This document shows positions 11,383-22,354 of a stretch of 64,000 nucleotides of DNA, in pieces (the first letter of the stretch is position 1; each line of letters starts with the position of its first letter). Below the pieces are notes generated by a model. It searched no databases. It was not told the DNA's origin and was given only the letters and a program-made list of their open reading frames with translations. The DNA is taken from assembly GCA_002946415.1 (NCBI GenBank), contig NJPS01000006.1, forward strand, positions 1-64,000, given 5' to 3'. The position numbers and the translations under genes are program-made. The stretch comes from Rutstroemia sp. NJR-2017a BVV2 (taxonomy: Eukaryota > Ascomycota > Leotiomycetes > Helotiales > Rutstroemiaceae).

Positions 11383-12018
11383 ATGACTTCATCATCTACA
11401 AGACCCCTCCCGAATGACTTGAAACTATTGGGACAGATTCGCGACGCATTAACTTTGCAATGGAAACACTCTAGGTCCTACGTACACCAAATTAATCGGA
11501 TGCCTACCATTCTGGCTCTAAAGGAATTGCAGATAGACAAGGCTTTGCTTATGGGCTTAGGCACCATAGCACCTTTTACATCAGGATCCTGGGAACTCTG
11601 TGAAGATTACGAGATAGATGAGCTCCTGGGTCACGGAGGCAGTGAACGCCGAGGAGTGCGCGGCATGACCAAGCTAGTTGCGTTTGAATGCTGGCTCGAA
11701 ATATTGCGTAAGCTTGGAAAGCAGGAGACTTGTTCATTGAAGCATACTGACTTGCATATTGCAGGCAAAGAATTCGACATTCCGAACAAGAAAGTATATG
11801 TTCAAGAACTTGCCTTTGAGGAAGTTGAAGCAAGGTTCATTCAAACTCTAGGGTATACTGTGTTGGATGTTTCTCAAGCTCAAGCTTTGCACTATATCAC
11901 GAAAACGACTTTTGTAATAAGTGTTGGTGTAGGCTCACGAGGGGAACTCTCTAACATGGGAGTGGTGCCGGCTCTAATTGTGATGTCGCCTTTAAGTATT
12001 CAAGGTACGAGAACATAA
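11383..12018 (+). CDS. SRR1-like domain protein
   Basis: Two exons, 11383-11707 and 11765-12018, give 192 residues. The 57-nt intron (GTAAGC donor, ACTGAC branch-like site, TTGCAG acceptor) is a multiple of three without a stop, so unspliced reading also stays open; removal restores WLEILRKEFDIPNKKVYVQE. The pattern follows the SRR1 domain: KALLMGLGTIAP, then the RGMTKLVAFECWLEIL helix, VYVQELAFEEVEARFIQTLG, and YTVLDVSQAQALHYITKTTF. SRR1-like proteins are linked to heme or circadian functions in other eukaryotes, but the fungal role is unknown. The last ~30 residues fit less well and the 3' end might be spliced differently. Confidence 0.72.
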   Translation: MTSSSTRPLPNDLKLLGQIRDALTLQWKHSRSYVHQINRMPTILALKELQIDKALLMGLGTIAPFTSGSWELCEDYEIDELLGHGGSERRGVRGMTKLVAFECWLEILRKLGKQETCSLKHTDLHIAGKEFDIPNKKVYVQELAFEEVEARFIQTLGYTVLDVSQAQALHYITKTTFVISVGVGSRGELSNMGVVPALIVMSPLSIQGTRT

Positions 12019-12235
12019 GTCCACATCGTGTTCACTTATATCAACTTATGTCCGAAGCCGAGTGTTGGCGCGTGAACAACTGCCAGAGGTGCTTTCTTGT
12101 TAATAACTTTTCTATTAGACCAGAAACCCGGCCATAACGTAAAGCAATCGCATCATCAGTAAGACCCCGCATGTTTCCAAGACTACTTGACTAACATATA
12201 CGGTTTCAAAAAGACTCACGAAGTCCCTATCCACA

Positions 12236-13658
12236 ATGAAGCTTATCGATGATTCCTATACCATCCAGCAGGGTGGCCTGGGCTCCCAGAAGCCCATAGA
12301 AAAACGAATGGTCTGGATGAGAGATTACGCGTGGTACTGGAAACCTGATAGTCTTGATGCTGGGCCAGCTCAACTAATGCGCAAAGATGACCAACCAGAT
12401 TTACGACGTCAGATTCTTGCTGGGTCGCCCAAGGAGGACAGTCAAGTGGTCAAACCGAACAAGCAAACACCGACCCCTAGCGTATCTCAGCGAGAGGCGT
12501 CTTCGGCTAGCACTCAATCTCAATCTATGGTAGGCTCTAATTCTCCAACTGGTGTTGCTGCACTTATGAGCAGAGCTTCTTCACTCAAAACAGACGAGCC
12601 AGATCGACCAGCGCGCAAACCATCAGAGGACGCCCGAAAAGTAACATTCGCTAACACCATTTCAAACAATTCCACTGCCAAACCACAAGAAAGGGACATC
12701 AAGAGATGGAATGCACCATATGTGGCAGCTGCCTCGGAAGATACGTCTGATTCTGGGTCTGTGTCTGATATGCGTAGGGAAAAGCTATACGACGAATTCG
12801 AAGAGAGGGTAAATCCCTTAACGGTAGAAGCCAGATCTCTACCGTCACAACCGACATCCAACCCTCCTGCGGCATCGTCAAGGGTCGCGAGTCAGCAATA
12901 CGTCAATACTCCTGCGCAGCCAAGGGTGCCTTCCAATGTACATCCTACTCAACCTCATGAAGTAAATCGGAGGCCTGCATCATATATGCAAGCACCTCCC
13001 ACGCGGCCAAAGATCCCATCTAAACTTCATCCTATCCAGCCTCACGAAATAAACGAGCGGCCTGCACCCTACGCACAAAAACCTCCCGCAAGCGGCATCC
13101 CGTCGTCTAAGGGTGCTGCGGCGGCTGCTCCTGTTGGAGGAAGTGGTGGAGGGGGCCCAAGTATGCAGGGGATTAATTCGGCTACACCTCTTCTAACTGT
13201 AACGACTTCATCTAAGTCGCTACCACCAAAAAGACCGCCGCCGCCGCCGCCTCTACCACCGTTATTGAGACCGACTAGAGAGCTCCTCCCAGATTCGAGC
13301 GATAACGGAAGTCCCAGTAGCGGTGACACTGCTATTAGATGGCCTAGTAGTAATCGTGACAATACCCCTAGTCGTGCCAAGATCCCCGTCCCGATACGCG
13401 AGCAAGTCCCGTACAATAACCGACCGCCGCGTCCGACTCCTAGTCAACCTCAAGCATTAAGAAGCACGATTCGTAAGTTCTATGTCTGCGATGTGTTTCT
13501 ATAAGCAATCTAACTTTTATCTAGGACCACAGCCGGGGCCTGCGCCGCGTCTCAAAGTGGTGGGTCCTAGTCCCTATGCGAATTCGAATCTGGCGGTGTT
13601 TTTGCTTTTGGTTGTGCAGGCGGCTTGGATTTGGTATTTTATGTTTGGGTGGGAGTAA
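12236..13658 (+). CDS. Tail-anchored, proline-rich disordered protein (hypothetical)
   Basis: Exons 12236-13472 and 13525-13658, 456 residues. The family is not recognised. The first ~60 residues look folded (RMVWMRDYAWYWKPDSLDAG). Most of the rest is Ser/Pro/Gln-rich and probably disordered, with a run of eight prolines near 13230-13255. There are two copies of a 29-residue unit, recognisable by HPTQPHEVNRRPA and HPIQPHEINERPA, starting near 12920 and 13007. The small second exon encodes a hydrophobic segment right at the end (NLAVFLLLVVQAAWIWYF) with only five residues after it. That is the form of a tail anchor, placing the protein on the cytosolic face of ER, mitochondria or another membrane. 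Polyproline suggests SH3, WW or EVH1 partners. The exon 2 frame and membrane segment support the splice. Confidence 0.72.
12918..13092 (+). repeat. Two-copy 87-bp coding repeat (29 residues)
   Basis: The copies begin near 12918 and 13005 and share VPS/IPS, HPTQPHE/HPIQPHE, N-x-RPA and Y-x-Q-x-PP. They are diverged at DNA level, so the duplication is old. It lies inside the proline-rich tail-anchored protein. Confidence 0.6.
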
Positions 13659-14237
13659 CTCAGGGATTGGATTGGTGGGTTGATTGTTGGGTGTTTGAAA
13701 AAATCTTTAATGTGGTTTGGATGAATTATAGGTCCGAAGGACCTTCGAGCATAGACTTCACTGTTAAATTGTATTGGGATTTTTCGTCTCGCTTCAGCGG
13801 AAAAGGGGCCAGGGCGAGTACTGTGCTTCGTAGATAATCTTAAGTAGCTCGCAATATACTTTACATCAATACTGTACTTTTCTCTAACTTACAAGTATTG
13901 AGTTCTACCCGTAGAGTCCCTGAAACATGCACATCTCTTTTCGTAAATATTCCAGCCCCTTCAACTTTGTTACGCCTTTCTAAGTCCGGACAATTTAGCC
14001 TTTGCGGCCGTATGTACGCCCGCCCGCCCCGCCTGCGTCATATTTGCGGCCGTGCCCACCGTTCCCCTTGCATGATAATCTGCAGCATTTAAGCTATCGG
14101 CCCCGCATATCAGAGCTGCACGCACATATAGATACGAGTATATAAAGTTATAAATACATCCCATCTTCCTCTTCACTATCTATCGCACAGCTAAAACTCC
14201 CAATTTGATTCAACTCCCTTCACATCACATATCCATC
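13659..14237. promoter_or_regulatory. Promoter region of the SDR gene
   Basis: A TATATAAAG box lies at 14139-14147, about 95 bp before the ATG. GCGGCCG motifs flank a GC-rich patch around 14004-14055. No gene is seen. Confidence 0.5.
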
Positions 14238-15542
14238 ATGGCAACCCTCAGCTCAATCCTCCACACCATGCGAGCTTCCTACCCTCCCAACCCCGCCTTC
14301 ACCGAAAAGGACCTCCCCGACCTCTCAGGAAAGGTAAATTTATCTTACCTCAAAACTCCCCTTCCCATAGACCTATTCGCCCCTCATAAAAACTCCCCCA
14401 CTCACCCCTCCCCTTCCAGGTCTACATCATAACCGGCGCCACCAGCGGCGTCGGCGAGCAACTCACCTCCATCCTCTACTCCCACCACAGCACCATCTAC
14501 CTCGGCGCGCGCTCCACCACCAAAGCCCAAACCGCCATCCGTAAAATCCAAGCCGCGCACCCCTCCTCCACCGGCACCCTGCACCATCTCCCACTCGACC
14601 TCAGCGATCTAACCACCATATCTTCCTCCGCGCAGACTTTCCTCAACGCGGAAACCCGCCTCGATGTCCTGTTCAATAATGCGGGGGTCATGGTTCCTCC
14701 ACAAGGCTCGAGCACCAAACAGGAGTATGAGCTGCAGCTGGGGACGAATTGCATAGCGCCGTTTTTGTTGACGAAGTTGTTGACGCCGGTGCTGCAGCGG
14801 ACGGCGGAGAAGGAGAAGGAAAAGGGCGCGGTGAGAGTGGTGTGGGTTTCGAGCAGTGCGGCGGAGGTGGGGTCTCCGGTTGGGGGGGTTGATTTGGGGA
14901 ATTTGGATTATCGGGTGGATGTCGGGAAGGAGACCAAGTATGCGGTTAGTAAGGCGGGGAATTGGTATCATGCGGTGGAGTTTGCGAGGAGGTATAGGGA
15001 GAGTGGGGTTGTGAGTGTGGTATGTGTGGGGGTTTTTCTTTTTCTGTTATATCTTTTTTTCCCTTCTTTTGGACCCTATGTGACATGTTCATTCATTCAT
15101 TCTCTCATACTGTATGCGAAATCCTTACTAACCCTAAAACCAACATCAAAAGGCCCTCAATCCAGGAAACCTCAAAACCGAACTCCAACGTCACGTTCCC
15201 GGTTGGTTGAACATGGCATTTAACCTGATTCTGTACGACGCCAAATTCGGAGCCTATACGGAGCTTTTCGCTGGCCTGTCGCCTGAAGTTACGTTGGAGA
15301 AGACGGGATCTTGGAGTGAGTCTTTTCTTCTTTTCTTTTTCCCCCATTAACTCGTGCTTTCCCTCCCAACAACTCGTGCTTCCCGCATCACTAACCTCTC
15401 CATCCTAGTCCAACCATGGGGTAGGTTTGTCCCCATTAGAGTAGATCTTGAGGCGGGGGCAAGGCTGGAGAGTGAAGGTGGAACGGGCATTGCGCAGAAG
15501 TTCTGGGGGTGGTCGGAGGAGCAGGTTAGGGAGTATTGCTGA
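14238..15542 (+). CDS. Short-chain dehydrogenase/reductase
   Basis: Four exons (14238-14333, 14420-15019, 15153-15315, 15409-15542), 330 residues. Classical SDR landmarks are present: the dinucleotide loop TGATSGVGEQ after a VYII strand, LDLSDL, LFNNAGVM, the VWVSSSAAEVG strand with a catalytic serine, and the YAVSKAGN active site with Tyr and Lys. The LNPGNLKTEL loop after the active site is also typical. It resembles the retinol-dehydrogenase/WW-domain-oxidoreductase type common in fungi, probably NADP-dependent. The substrate cannot be told. No signal peptide is seen; a 32-residue leader encoded by exon 1 precedes the Rossmann fold. Confidence 0.9.
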
Positions 15543-16199
15543 ATGAGATGTGGGTTGAGTGGGTGAGTGATGTATGAGGGAGCGAGTTTTGCTTGGACTT
15601 TCGGCCAGTACGTAACTTGTGCAGTTTGGGAATTGGGTCTATGATTAGTTTTGTGGGCAGGTCGTGCACTGGTCAGATGGGGCTGCGGTTAGTTGAGCTT
15701 GTTATATCTGGAGGATGAGGGGCGAGCAGGTTAGGATTGTGTCTAATTTCTGCTTTTTAGGTTGTTTGCTTGCGATACCATACAAGTTTTTTCAGAAACT
15801 TACTTGCGTTCATATGAACGATGACCAGCAATATGAGTTAGCGGATATTTATGTTTGATAGTACTCCATAGTAAAGCTAGGTGTAGAGATTACCATACAA
15901 TTAGCTTTACCATACACCTTTATCGAGAGAAGAACATGTGGTCTTTCATTCATTCTTTTTTTTATATCACGAAATGTCATTCATTCAACAGCATTCATAA
16001 TCCTAGCTAGAAGTCCGCCACAGAAGTTCCGAGCAAAACCAGTATAGCCGTAAAATGACATCTCCAGCATCCATCTGCATCTCGCACACAACCCCCCACA
16101 AATACCACATGCGCGCCTTCCCTCCCCTCCCTGTGGAGGTGACTGAAAAATCCCATTCTTAATATCATGAAATTCCATTTCATTGTACATGTATGTCAT
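15543..16199. other. Intergenic, tail-to-tail spacer
   Basis: Non-coding 3' flanks of the SDR and the minus-strand membrane protein. Nothing notable is seen. Confidence 0.5.
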
Positions 16200-17494
16200 T
16201 CAACGATCAAAACCCCATTCCCCATTGGGATTAGCATTCCAGGCCTCAGCAACCCTCAAACCCTGCCCTATCACACTTAATGCCGCATCTGCAAACGAAT
16301 TACCGGTATTTGGTAGCGGAGCTGGATTCGCATTCGTAGCTAGCCCTCTCGCATCTGCATCTGCTGTTGCTTGACGATATGATTCATCAAGAGATCGATC
16401 ATCGCACTTCATTCTTGCCAAGGCAGCTCTCTTGATCGAACTCGACCATAAATTGAACCAATCCAATTCGCTTATTCTCGTGTACCTCCGCTCCTCGTAT
16501 GTGTCTTCTAGTTTATCGGCGTATGGGAAGTTCACAGTTACCACCTCATATTTGCGCGTGAGGAAAAAGAGCGCCGGCCAGGAAACAACCCATAGGAAGG
16601 TCAAGTAAAAGAACCAACGGATCCAATTGTTAACTCGCCATTCGTTGATTTTACCGGGAGAGTAGAAAATAACTCGATCGTGTGTCGTCGCGAATTTCAC
16701 ACTAACGTGGCCACGATAACGAGTTTCGGAGATTGCAGAGCGAATGTACTTCTCAAGCTTTACGGTATTGTGATTGACCACCTGTCGTTTGAGAGTGAAT
16801 GATTTCACGCTTCCAGGGTTTTGTACGTAGGCTTCGCACCATAACTTCAATTGGTCTATTGGGTTCTCCTCATCTGTCATCTCCTCGTCTGTCGCCACGG
16901 TCGGCTCCAGTGTAGGAATTCGACCACCACGGTAGCCTCGCACGTTGTTCGGTAAGCACTGGATTATCCCGTCTCCAAGTTTTCGGGCAATCAAATACTG
17001 AATACTGATCCGAATGTAGAAATCAGTGATTTTGTCTTTGGTCTCTTTATTTCCTTGTCGCTTCGTTTCATTGTGCGTACCGCGTATTTCTACGTAATAG
17101 CCAGGAGGATAGCGTGCTTGAAGGGAAATATGGTGGCGAAGCACGTCTGCATTTGTAGAAGCCGTAGGCATATTCGAACGGAATTCGGAGAAGGAAGCGT
17201 CGTGGTTGGACCACGGAAGTTCCGTAGGAGACCTATTAAAGTATGAGACTGTGTATGGCCAATGTCGAAGGTGGAAGCTTACACATGGCGTGCTGGCCAT
17301 AATCGATCTGAACCAAGCGGCGACATGGAGGTCACAGAAGCTACAGGCTCATCTGTATAAGCAGGCAATTCTTCTTCGGGGAAGCCATCAATGTCGTCAA
17401 GGAGCACAGCGGATGAAGTTGAGGCTGCATCATCAATAATTGGGTTGTCGCGATAGACACTGGGTGGTGGGGGAGCCACCATTGGCTTGCCCAT
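16200..17494 (-). CDS. Conserved fungal membrane protein of unknown function
   Basis: Exons 17283-17494 and 16200-17232, 414 residues. The splice (GTAAGC donor, TTTAATAG acceptor) restores RHVSPTELPWSNHDASFSEF. The N-terminal ~75 residues are acidic and disordered (PPPPSVYRDNPIIDD). A folded region follows, with PPGYYVEIRGTHNETK and FYIRISIQYLIARKLGD. A hairpin-like hydrophobic stretch near residues 290-325 (WIRWFFYLTFLWVVSWPALFF) can cross the membrane once or as a hairpin. After it comes YEVVTVNFPYADKL. A basic helix and a Gly/Asn-rich tail finish the protein. I do not recognise a named family. Sequence bias and continuous frame make it a confident gene. Confidence 0.8.
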
Positions 17495-18632
17495 TGTGAT
17501 GTTGGTAAGTGAGGACGATTTTGGGTTTCATGCAACCGAGGAAAGGCGAGAAGTTGCTGCAATGCGGCGGGAGTCAGACAGAGTTATATAGCATTCTCTT
17601 GTCGCGAGAGCGAGAGAGTGCATATGACATGTCATGGCCTGTGCCCCTCTGCTGCCTGTGCCTAATCTGTAGAGCCAACCGACTGTGGGAGCCAATTTGA
17701 CAGCGAATTGTGCGTACTCGGCCACACTTTCCTTTCACTCAGGCTCAGGTGAAATTAGGGGTCAGAGCGAGATCCGAAGCGGGATGGAGCGCGTAACTGA
17801 CAGTAACTGACAGTAACTGTCGATGGTGGACGCAGACGCGATACACAAATGAACGACAGTGCCACAACATGGTGTTGTACGAGTAATGGAGTGAACGAGA
17901 CAATTGAAGTGAGAGATGGAGCGTTTGGAATGATAAAGCTTAATATCCTGGAGTCTGGAGAAGCTCCAGCTTTTAGCCACGCAGCCACGATAGAGTAGTC
18001 ACACTCGCCACGAGGAAGCCGCATAAACCTTATCTCCGGCGGATCTAGCCCAAAGCTAAGAATGGACCCTGCAAGCCATGGCCCATGCAAGCTCACAAAG
18101 CTGTCCGTCCTATGAGCTGCTTTGTCGGACTTTCTTCAGCGATTGCGATAACTTCCTTTTTTCTCACCACATCCGTTCCCTACAGTCAGCTACCCACAAA
18201 AACCTCCAATCGCCAGCACAACGGCACTGATCTTCGGCATCAAACGCGGCCTCCACCAGCCAACGACGACGCTCAAACTCCAAAGAGGAATCAATTCCCG
18301 CGTCCTAAACGACCGTCCCTCAGAAGTTGTGGAAATTCCCCACAAAGATCTTCCCAATGATTGGCGGCTCTCTACACCCGTGGCCCTACGATCCGCTATT
18401 CCCGCGGCCTGTTCACGATTCTCCCTTATGAAGGATGCTTAAGCCCGCTTGTTCTTCAAATTCTTCGAATGGTTTTGTCCGACTTTTCGGTGAATTACGC
18501 CAATCTCTGTCATATTCGCTGGGGAAATTGGGAATTGACTGGAAGTATATAAAGATGGTATATTCGCGATTGATATAAGCTACTCGCAGCACCACCATCA
18601 TCTCAGCCAAGCGCGCACTGTCCTCATTCACC
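17495..18632. promoter_or_regulatory. 1.1-kb divergent promoter region
   Basis: It lies between the minus-strand membrane protein and the plus-strand MFS gene. A 10-bp tandem motif (GTAACTGACA twice, then a partial third) is at 17793-17820. A TATATAAA box at 18546-18553 is 80 bp before the MFS start. Short open frames are not convincing. Confidence 0.5.
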
Positions 18633-20228
18633 ATGGTCGCCACACAAGATGTGGAAAAGGACGATATCTATCAGACTCATGATCAATCATCGACTGATCA
18701 GAGAATGTCTGAATCGACGAAAGTAGAACGGCCAGGTGATGCATCCGATGTCACAAGTCAAATTGAGGCTCCAATTGCCCCTCCTCAAGCTCCCGGCATT
18801 CCAGATGGGGGATTTGTCGCGTGGCTGCAGGTTCTGGGATCATTCTTTTTGTTCTTCAATTCATGGTGAGGCTCTGCACTCAGCAACTTGCTATACCTCT
18901 ATATTGACGAGTGCTGTAGGGGAATTGTTAACACTTACGGTGTTTTCCAAACATATTACGAAAGCAACCTACTACGTACAGAGTCCCCTTCGAATATCTC
19001 TTGGATCGGCTCAATTCAAGCATTCCTCTTGTTGCTTGTAGGAGTCATCACTGGGCCTCTTTTTGGTATGAGCATTCAAAATTTCATGTTTCAAAATCAA
19101 ATTCAATTCACTGGGTAGAACTAACATTAGCCAGATGCTGGTCGATTACGGCTACTCCTCTTCACCGGGACGCTTCTTGTTGTCCTTGGTCTTATGATGA
19201 CCAGTATTAGCAAAACCTATTGGGAAGTACTCCTCGCACAAGCGATATGCATGGGAATTGGACTAGGATGTCTCTTCGTACCTAGTGTGGCCATTGTGTC
19301 TACATATTTCTCCACCAAGAAAGCATTTGCAATGGGTATTGCGGCCAGTGGAAGTAGCCTTGGTATGTTTTTCCCATGTTGTCATGACATTCCCATCAGT
19401 AATATCACTATTACTATCGTCACCACTATCATCCCGCCCTGCTATCACATAACCCAAATCTAACAAGCCCCCCTAGGCGGCGTAATCTATCCCATCATCT
19501 TCCACAACCTCCAACCATCCATCGGTTTCGGCTGGGCCACCCGCGTCCTCGGCTTCATCTCCCTCGCCACCCTCAGCATCTCCCTAACCACCATGCGCAT
19601 GCGCGTGCAACCTGCCCACAAACGCTCTCTCATCGACAAAACCGCCTTGCGCTCCCCCCCCTTCTGGCTCTTCACCATCGGCCTCTTCTTCGGCTTCATG
19701 GGTCTGTACGTCCCCTTCTTCTACGTCCAATCCTACGCCCTCGACGAGCACATCATGAGCGCCAACTCCGCCTTTTACATGCTCTCCGTCATCAACGCGG
19801 CGTCCATCTTCGGCCGCATCATCCCGAACTGGCTCGCAGACCGCATAGGCCCGCTGAACGTCCTGATCCCCGGAACAGCTATCGCGTGCGTTGTGGCGTT
19901 TGGTTGGATTGGTATTCACAGCGTAGGCGGGCTGGTGGTTTTCTGTCTCTTGTACGGATTTTCCTCCGGCTCGTTCGTTTCCATTCCGCCAACTGTTATT
20001 GTCACGCTCTCGCCGAGTTTGTCTGTCGTGGGCACGAGGATGGGAATGACGTTTGCGGTGAGCGGGATCGGGCTGCTGATTGGGACGCCCGTGGCAGGTC
20101 AGATCGTGCTGCGGTATGGGTATATTCCTGCGATCGCTTATTGCGGTGCGTGTGTTCTTGTATCTGTGGCTTTGTTTGTAGCGACGAGATTACATAAGAC
20201 GGGGATGCATATTATGAAGGTTGCTTAA
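18633..20228 (+). CDS. MFS transporter, monocarboxylate-transporter-like
   Basis: Four exons (18633-18865, 18920-19065, 19135-19362, 19477-20228), 452 residues. The ~65-residue cytosolic tail ends with the MCT-type entry [23 protein letters not shown], where DGG before helix 1 is diagnostic of the fungal monocarboxylate-porter group. [11 protein letters not shown] follows, then [36 protein letters not shown], and [21 protein letters not shown]. The C-terminal half has [18 protein letters not shown] and [15 protein letters not shown]. Twelve membrane segments are expected. Substrates of fungal homologues vary (carboxylates, riboflavin and others), so no substrate is named. It converges on the next MFS gene with 128 bp between stops. 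Confidence 0.92.
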
Positions 20229-20356
20229 AAGGAAGGGGAGGGTGATGGGGATGCTTGTATGATGAGATGTTTAGATATAGATTTTTTCAACGCTGGATTA
20301 TAGACATCTTTACTTAATTCACTACTCCAGACGTTCGATTTCCTCGCCCACTTCAA

Positions 20357-22354
20357 TCATAAACTTGCTTTTCCCTGTGACTCGAAAGGGAGAATGATAA
20401 CCAAAAGCCCAGCGACAATAAACAGTGCTCCGCTGGTGTAGACCGGGGCTGACGTTTCCAAATTCGCAAACATAGCGATGATTGGCTATCAATCACAGTC
20501 AGTATCGACATAAGCACCACCTCATTCATACGCAACTCCCCAAATCAAGCACAAGACAAACATATAGTAAGCGAGGGAAAAGGAGGGGGAGAGGGGTGGG
20601 GGAGAGCAAGAGAGAGATTGTCAAACGACTCACAGCCATAATCCCAAAAATCCTATTACTACACGCCGTCAACGCATTCCCCGTGCCCCTATCCTTTGTC
20701 GGAAAAATCTCAGGGGTGTACGCATACAGCACCGCATACATAACATTACTCGTAAAATTAAACGCACAATTCCAACCCAGCAGCGACTTGGAATCCAGCG
20801 CAGTGGTAGACGCATACAGGAACGCACCCGTCGCGACAGTCGACAGCGCGAGCGTACCTTTGCGGCCGAAGCGCGGGATCTCGACTAGCAGACCGCCGAT
20901 CAAAGCGCCAGGGATCCCGAGAACGGATATTATGAGCGAGTTGCGGTAGGTGAGGTACGTGGAGCCGTCGCCGAATTGCGCGCCGCGCGTGGCTTGGATA
21001 TAGGGGAGGAAGGCGTTGTAGAGGGGGTAGCCGAGGCCGATGAAGGCCCAGATGAGCATGATGAGGGTGGTGGAGAAGGCGAGGGTGCGGGTGGCGAAGA
21101 GGGAGTGGATATGCGTGAGGTTGAGGGTGGAGAGGCGGCGTTTGAGGATGGTGGTGGTGGTGTGGGTGCCGGGGGTGAGGGCGAGGGTGCCGCAGGATTG
21201 GAGGTGGGCCAGGGTTACTGAGGGAGGTGGGGGATTAGTGTACGGTGATGTGGATTGAGATTTGGGAGAGAAAGAGACGTACGGGTTGATTCTTTTCCGT
21301 TTCTTCGCGCGACTTCGTGGATTACCTTTACGGCATCTTCGTCGCGTCCTTTACCCATGAGATACTTCGGGGACTCGAAGATGGTGAAGCAAACGAATCG
21401 GATGAAGAACTCGATTAGAGAGATGCCTCCCATGGCAATGAGGAAGTATCTCCATCCCATATTCTCTGATCGATGACACACAGTATCCTCCTGGCACGTG
21501 AAATTTCCCAGAAGCGGCCAAGCGACCAAATTCGCAATGACCTGTGCAATAGCCCAATCGATGGACAAAATGGTAAGAAGATACTGATGCGAGCCAGGGA
21601 GGAATTCAAGGAAGACCTAAAAATCCATCAGCATGGAAAATGAAAATTGGGAGAATCTCAAGGGAGCAATACGGCAGAATCCACGGGGAGATTGCCTCCA
21701 ACCCCAAAACTCCATAACGCAGCAAAACACCCAATGGCAGCAAAATTAGGCGATCCTGCTGCGATCATACCGAAAACTGCAGTGATACCAAGAGTGACGT
21801 TGAATGCTAGTCGTCGACCGAAGATATCGCAGCCGAAACCCCAGAACATCGCACCGGCGAGAAGGCCAATGTTTTGTGCGAGGGAGAGGAGAGGTGGTCG
21901 TGATGGGGAAAACTCATTGGCGACAGCAGTGACTTGGTCAGTCAGTATATGTAGATTTCAAGAAATATTGAACGCGGCTGAGGAAGTCATACAGATAAGA
22001 GAAGTGGTGATGGGCCATAGATTGTCATTTGCCCAGCCAAATCCAACAACGATAAATAGTTGCCACTGATACCAGCCCATGCCGATTTCTTGAACCTGGG
22101 TTGTTGATCAGTCCTCATTGTTTGCATGATCATATATAATGTGAAGATGTCCCATTACTTACTGCCTCATTCAAAACCCGAGCCTTCGCCTCATAAACCG
22201 GATCGATGGTACCAGGAGGAATAGCCGTAACGACATTCACCCCCTCACTATCCCATCGCTCACCAGCCTCATTCACGACCCCATTCTTCGTATCGGACGA
22301 TTCATCCTGTCGTCCTACAGACCTCGACTCTTCAATGCTATTCTTACTCGCCAT
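20357..22354 (-). CDS. MFS transporter, metabolite:H+ symporter/sugar-porter-like
   Basis: Six exons (22163-22354, 21993-22095, 21673-21932, 21283-21616, 20634-21217, 20357-20485), 533 residues. After a 60-residue cytosolic tail the core begins VQEIGMGWYQWQLFIVVGFGW. It includes the SV2/Pho84-type features FWGFGCDIFGRR, SFGVGGNLPVDSAVFLEFLP and GWRYFLIAMGG. The second half has SLIISVLGIPGALIGGLLVE with PRFGRKGTLALS, and the AYTPEIFPTKDRGTGNAL signature. About 12 helices are present. The central loop between the halves carries a basic patch (ILKRRLSTLN). Substrate is unknown. Several hydrophobic residues precede the chosen ATG in the same frame, but no upstream ATG fits better. Confidence 0.9.

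Noticed and set aside
18085..18360. 91-codon plus-strand frame with a hydrophobic start
   Set aside because: Composition is that of random Pro/Arg/Gln sequence and it sits in a divergent promoter.
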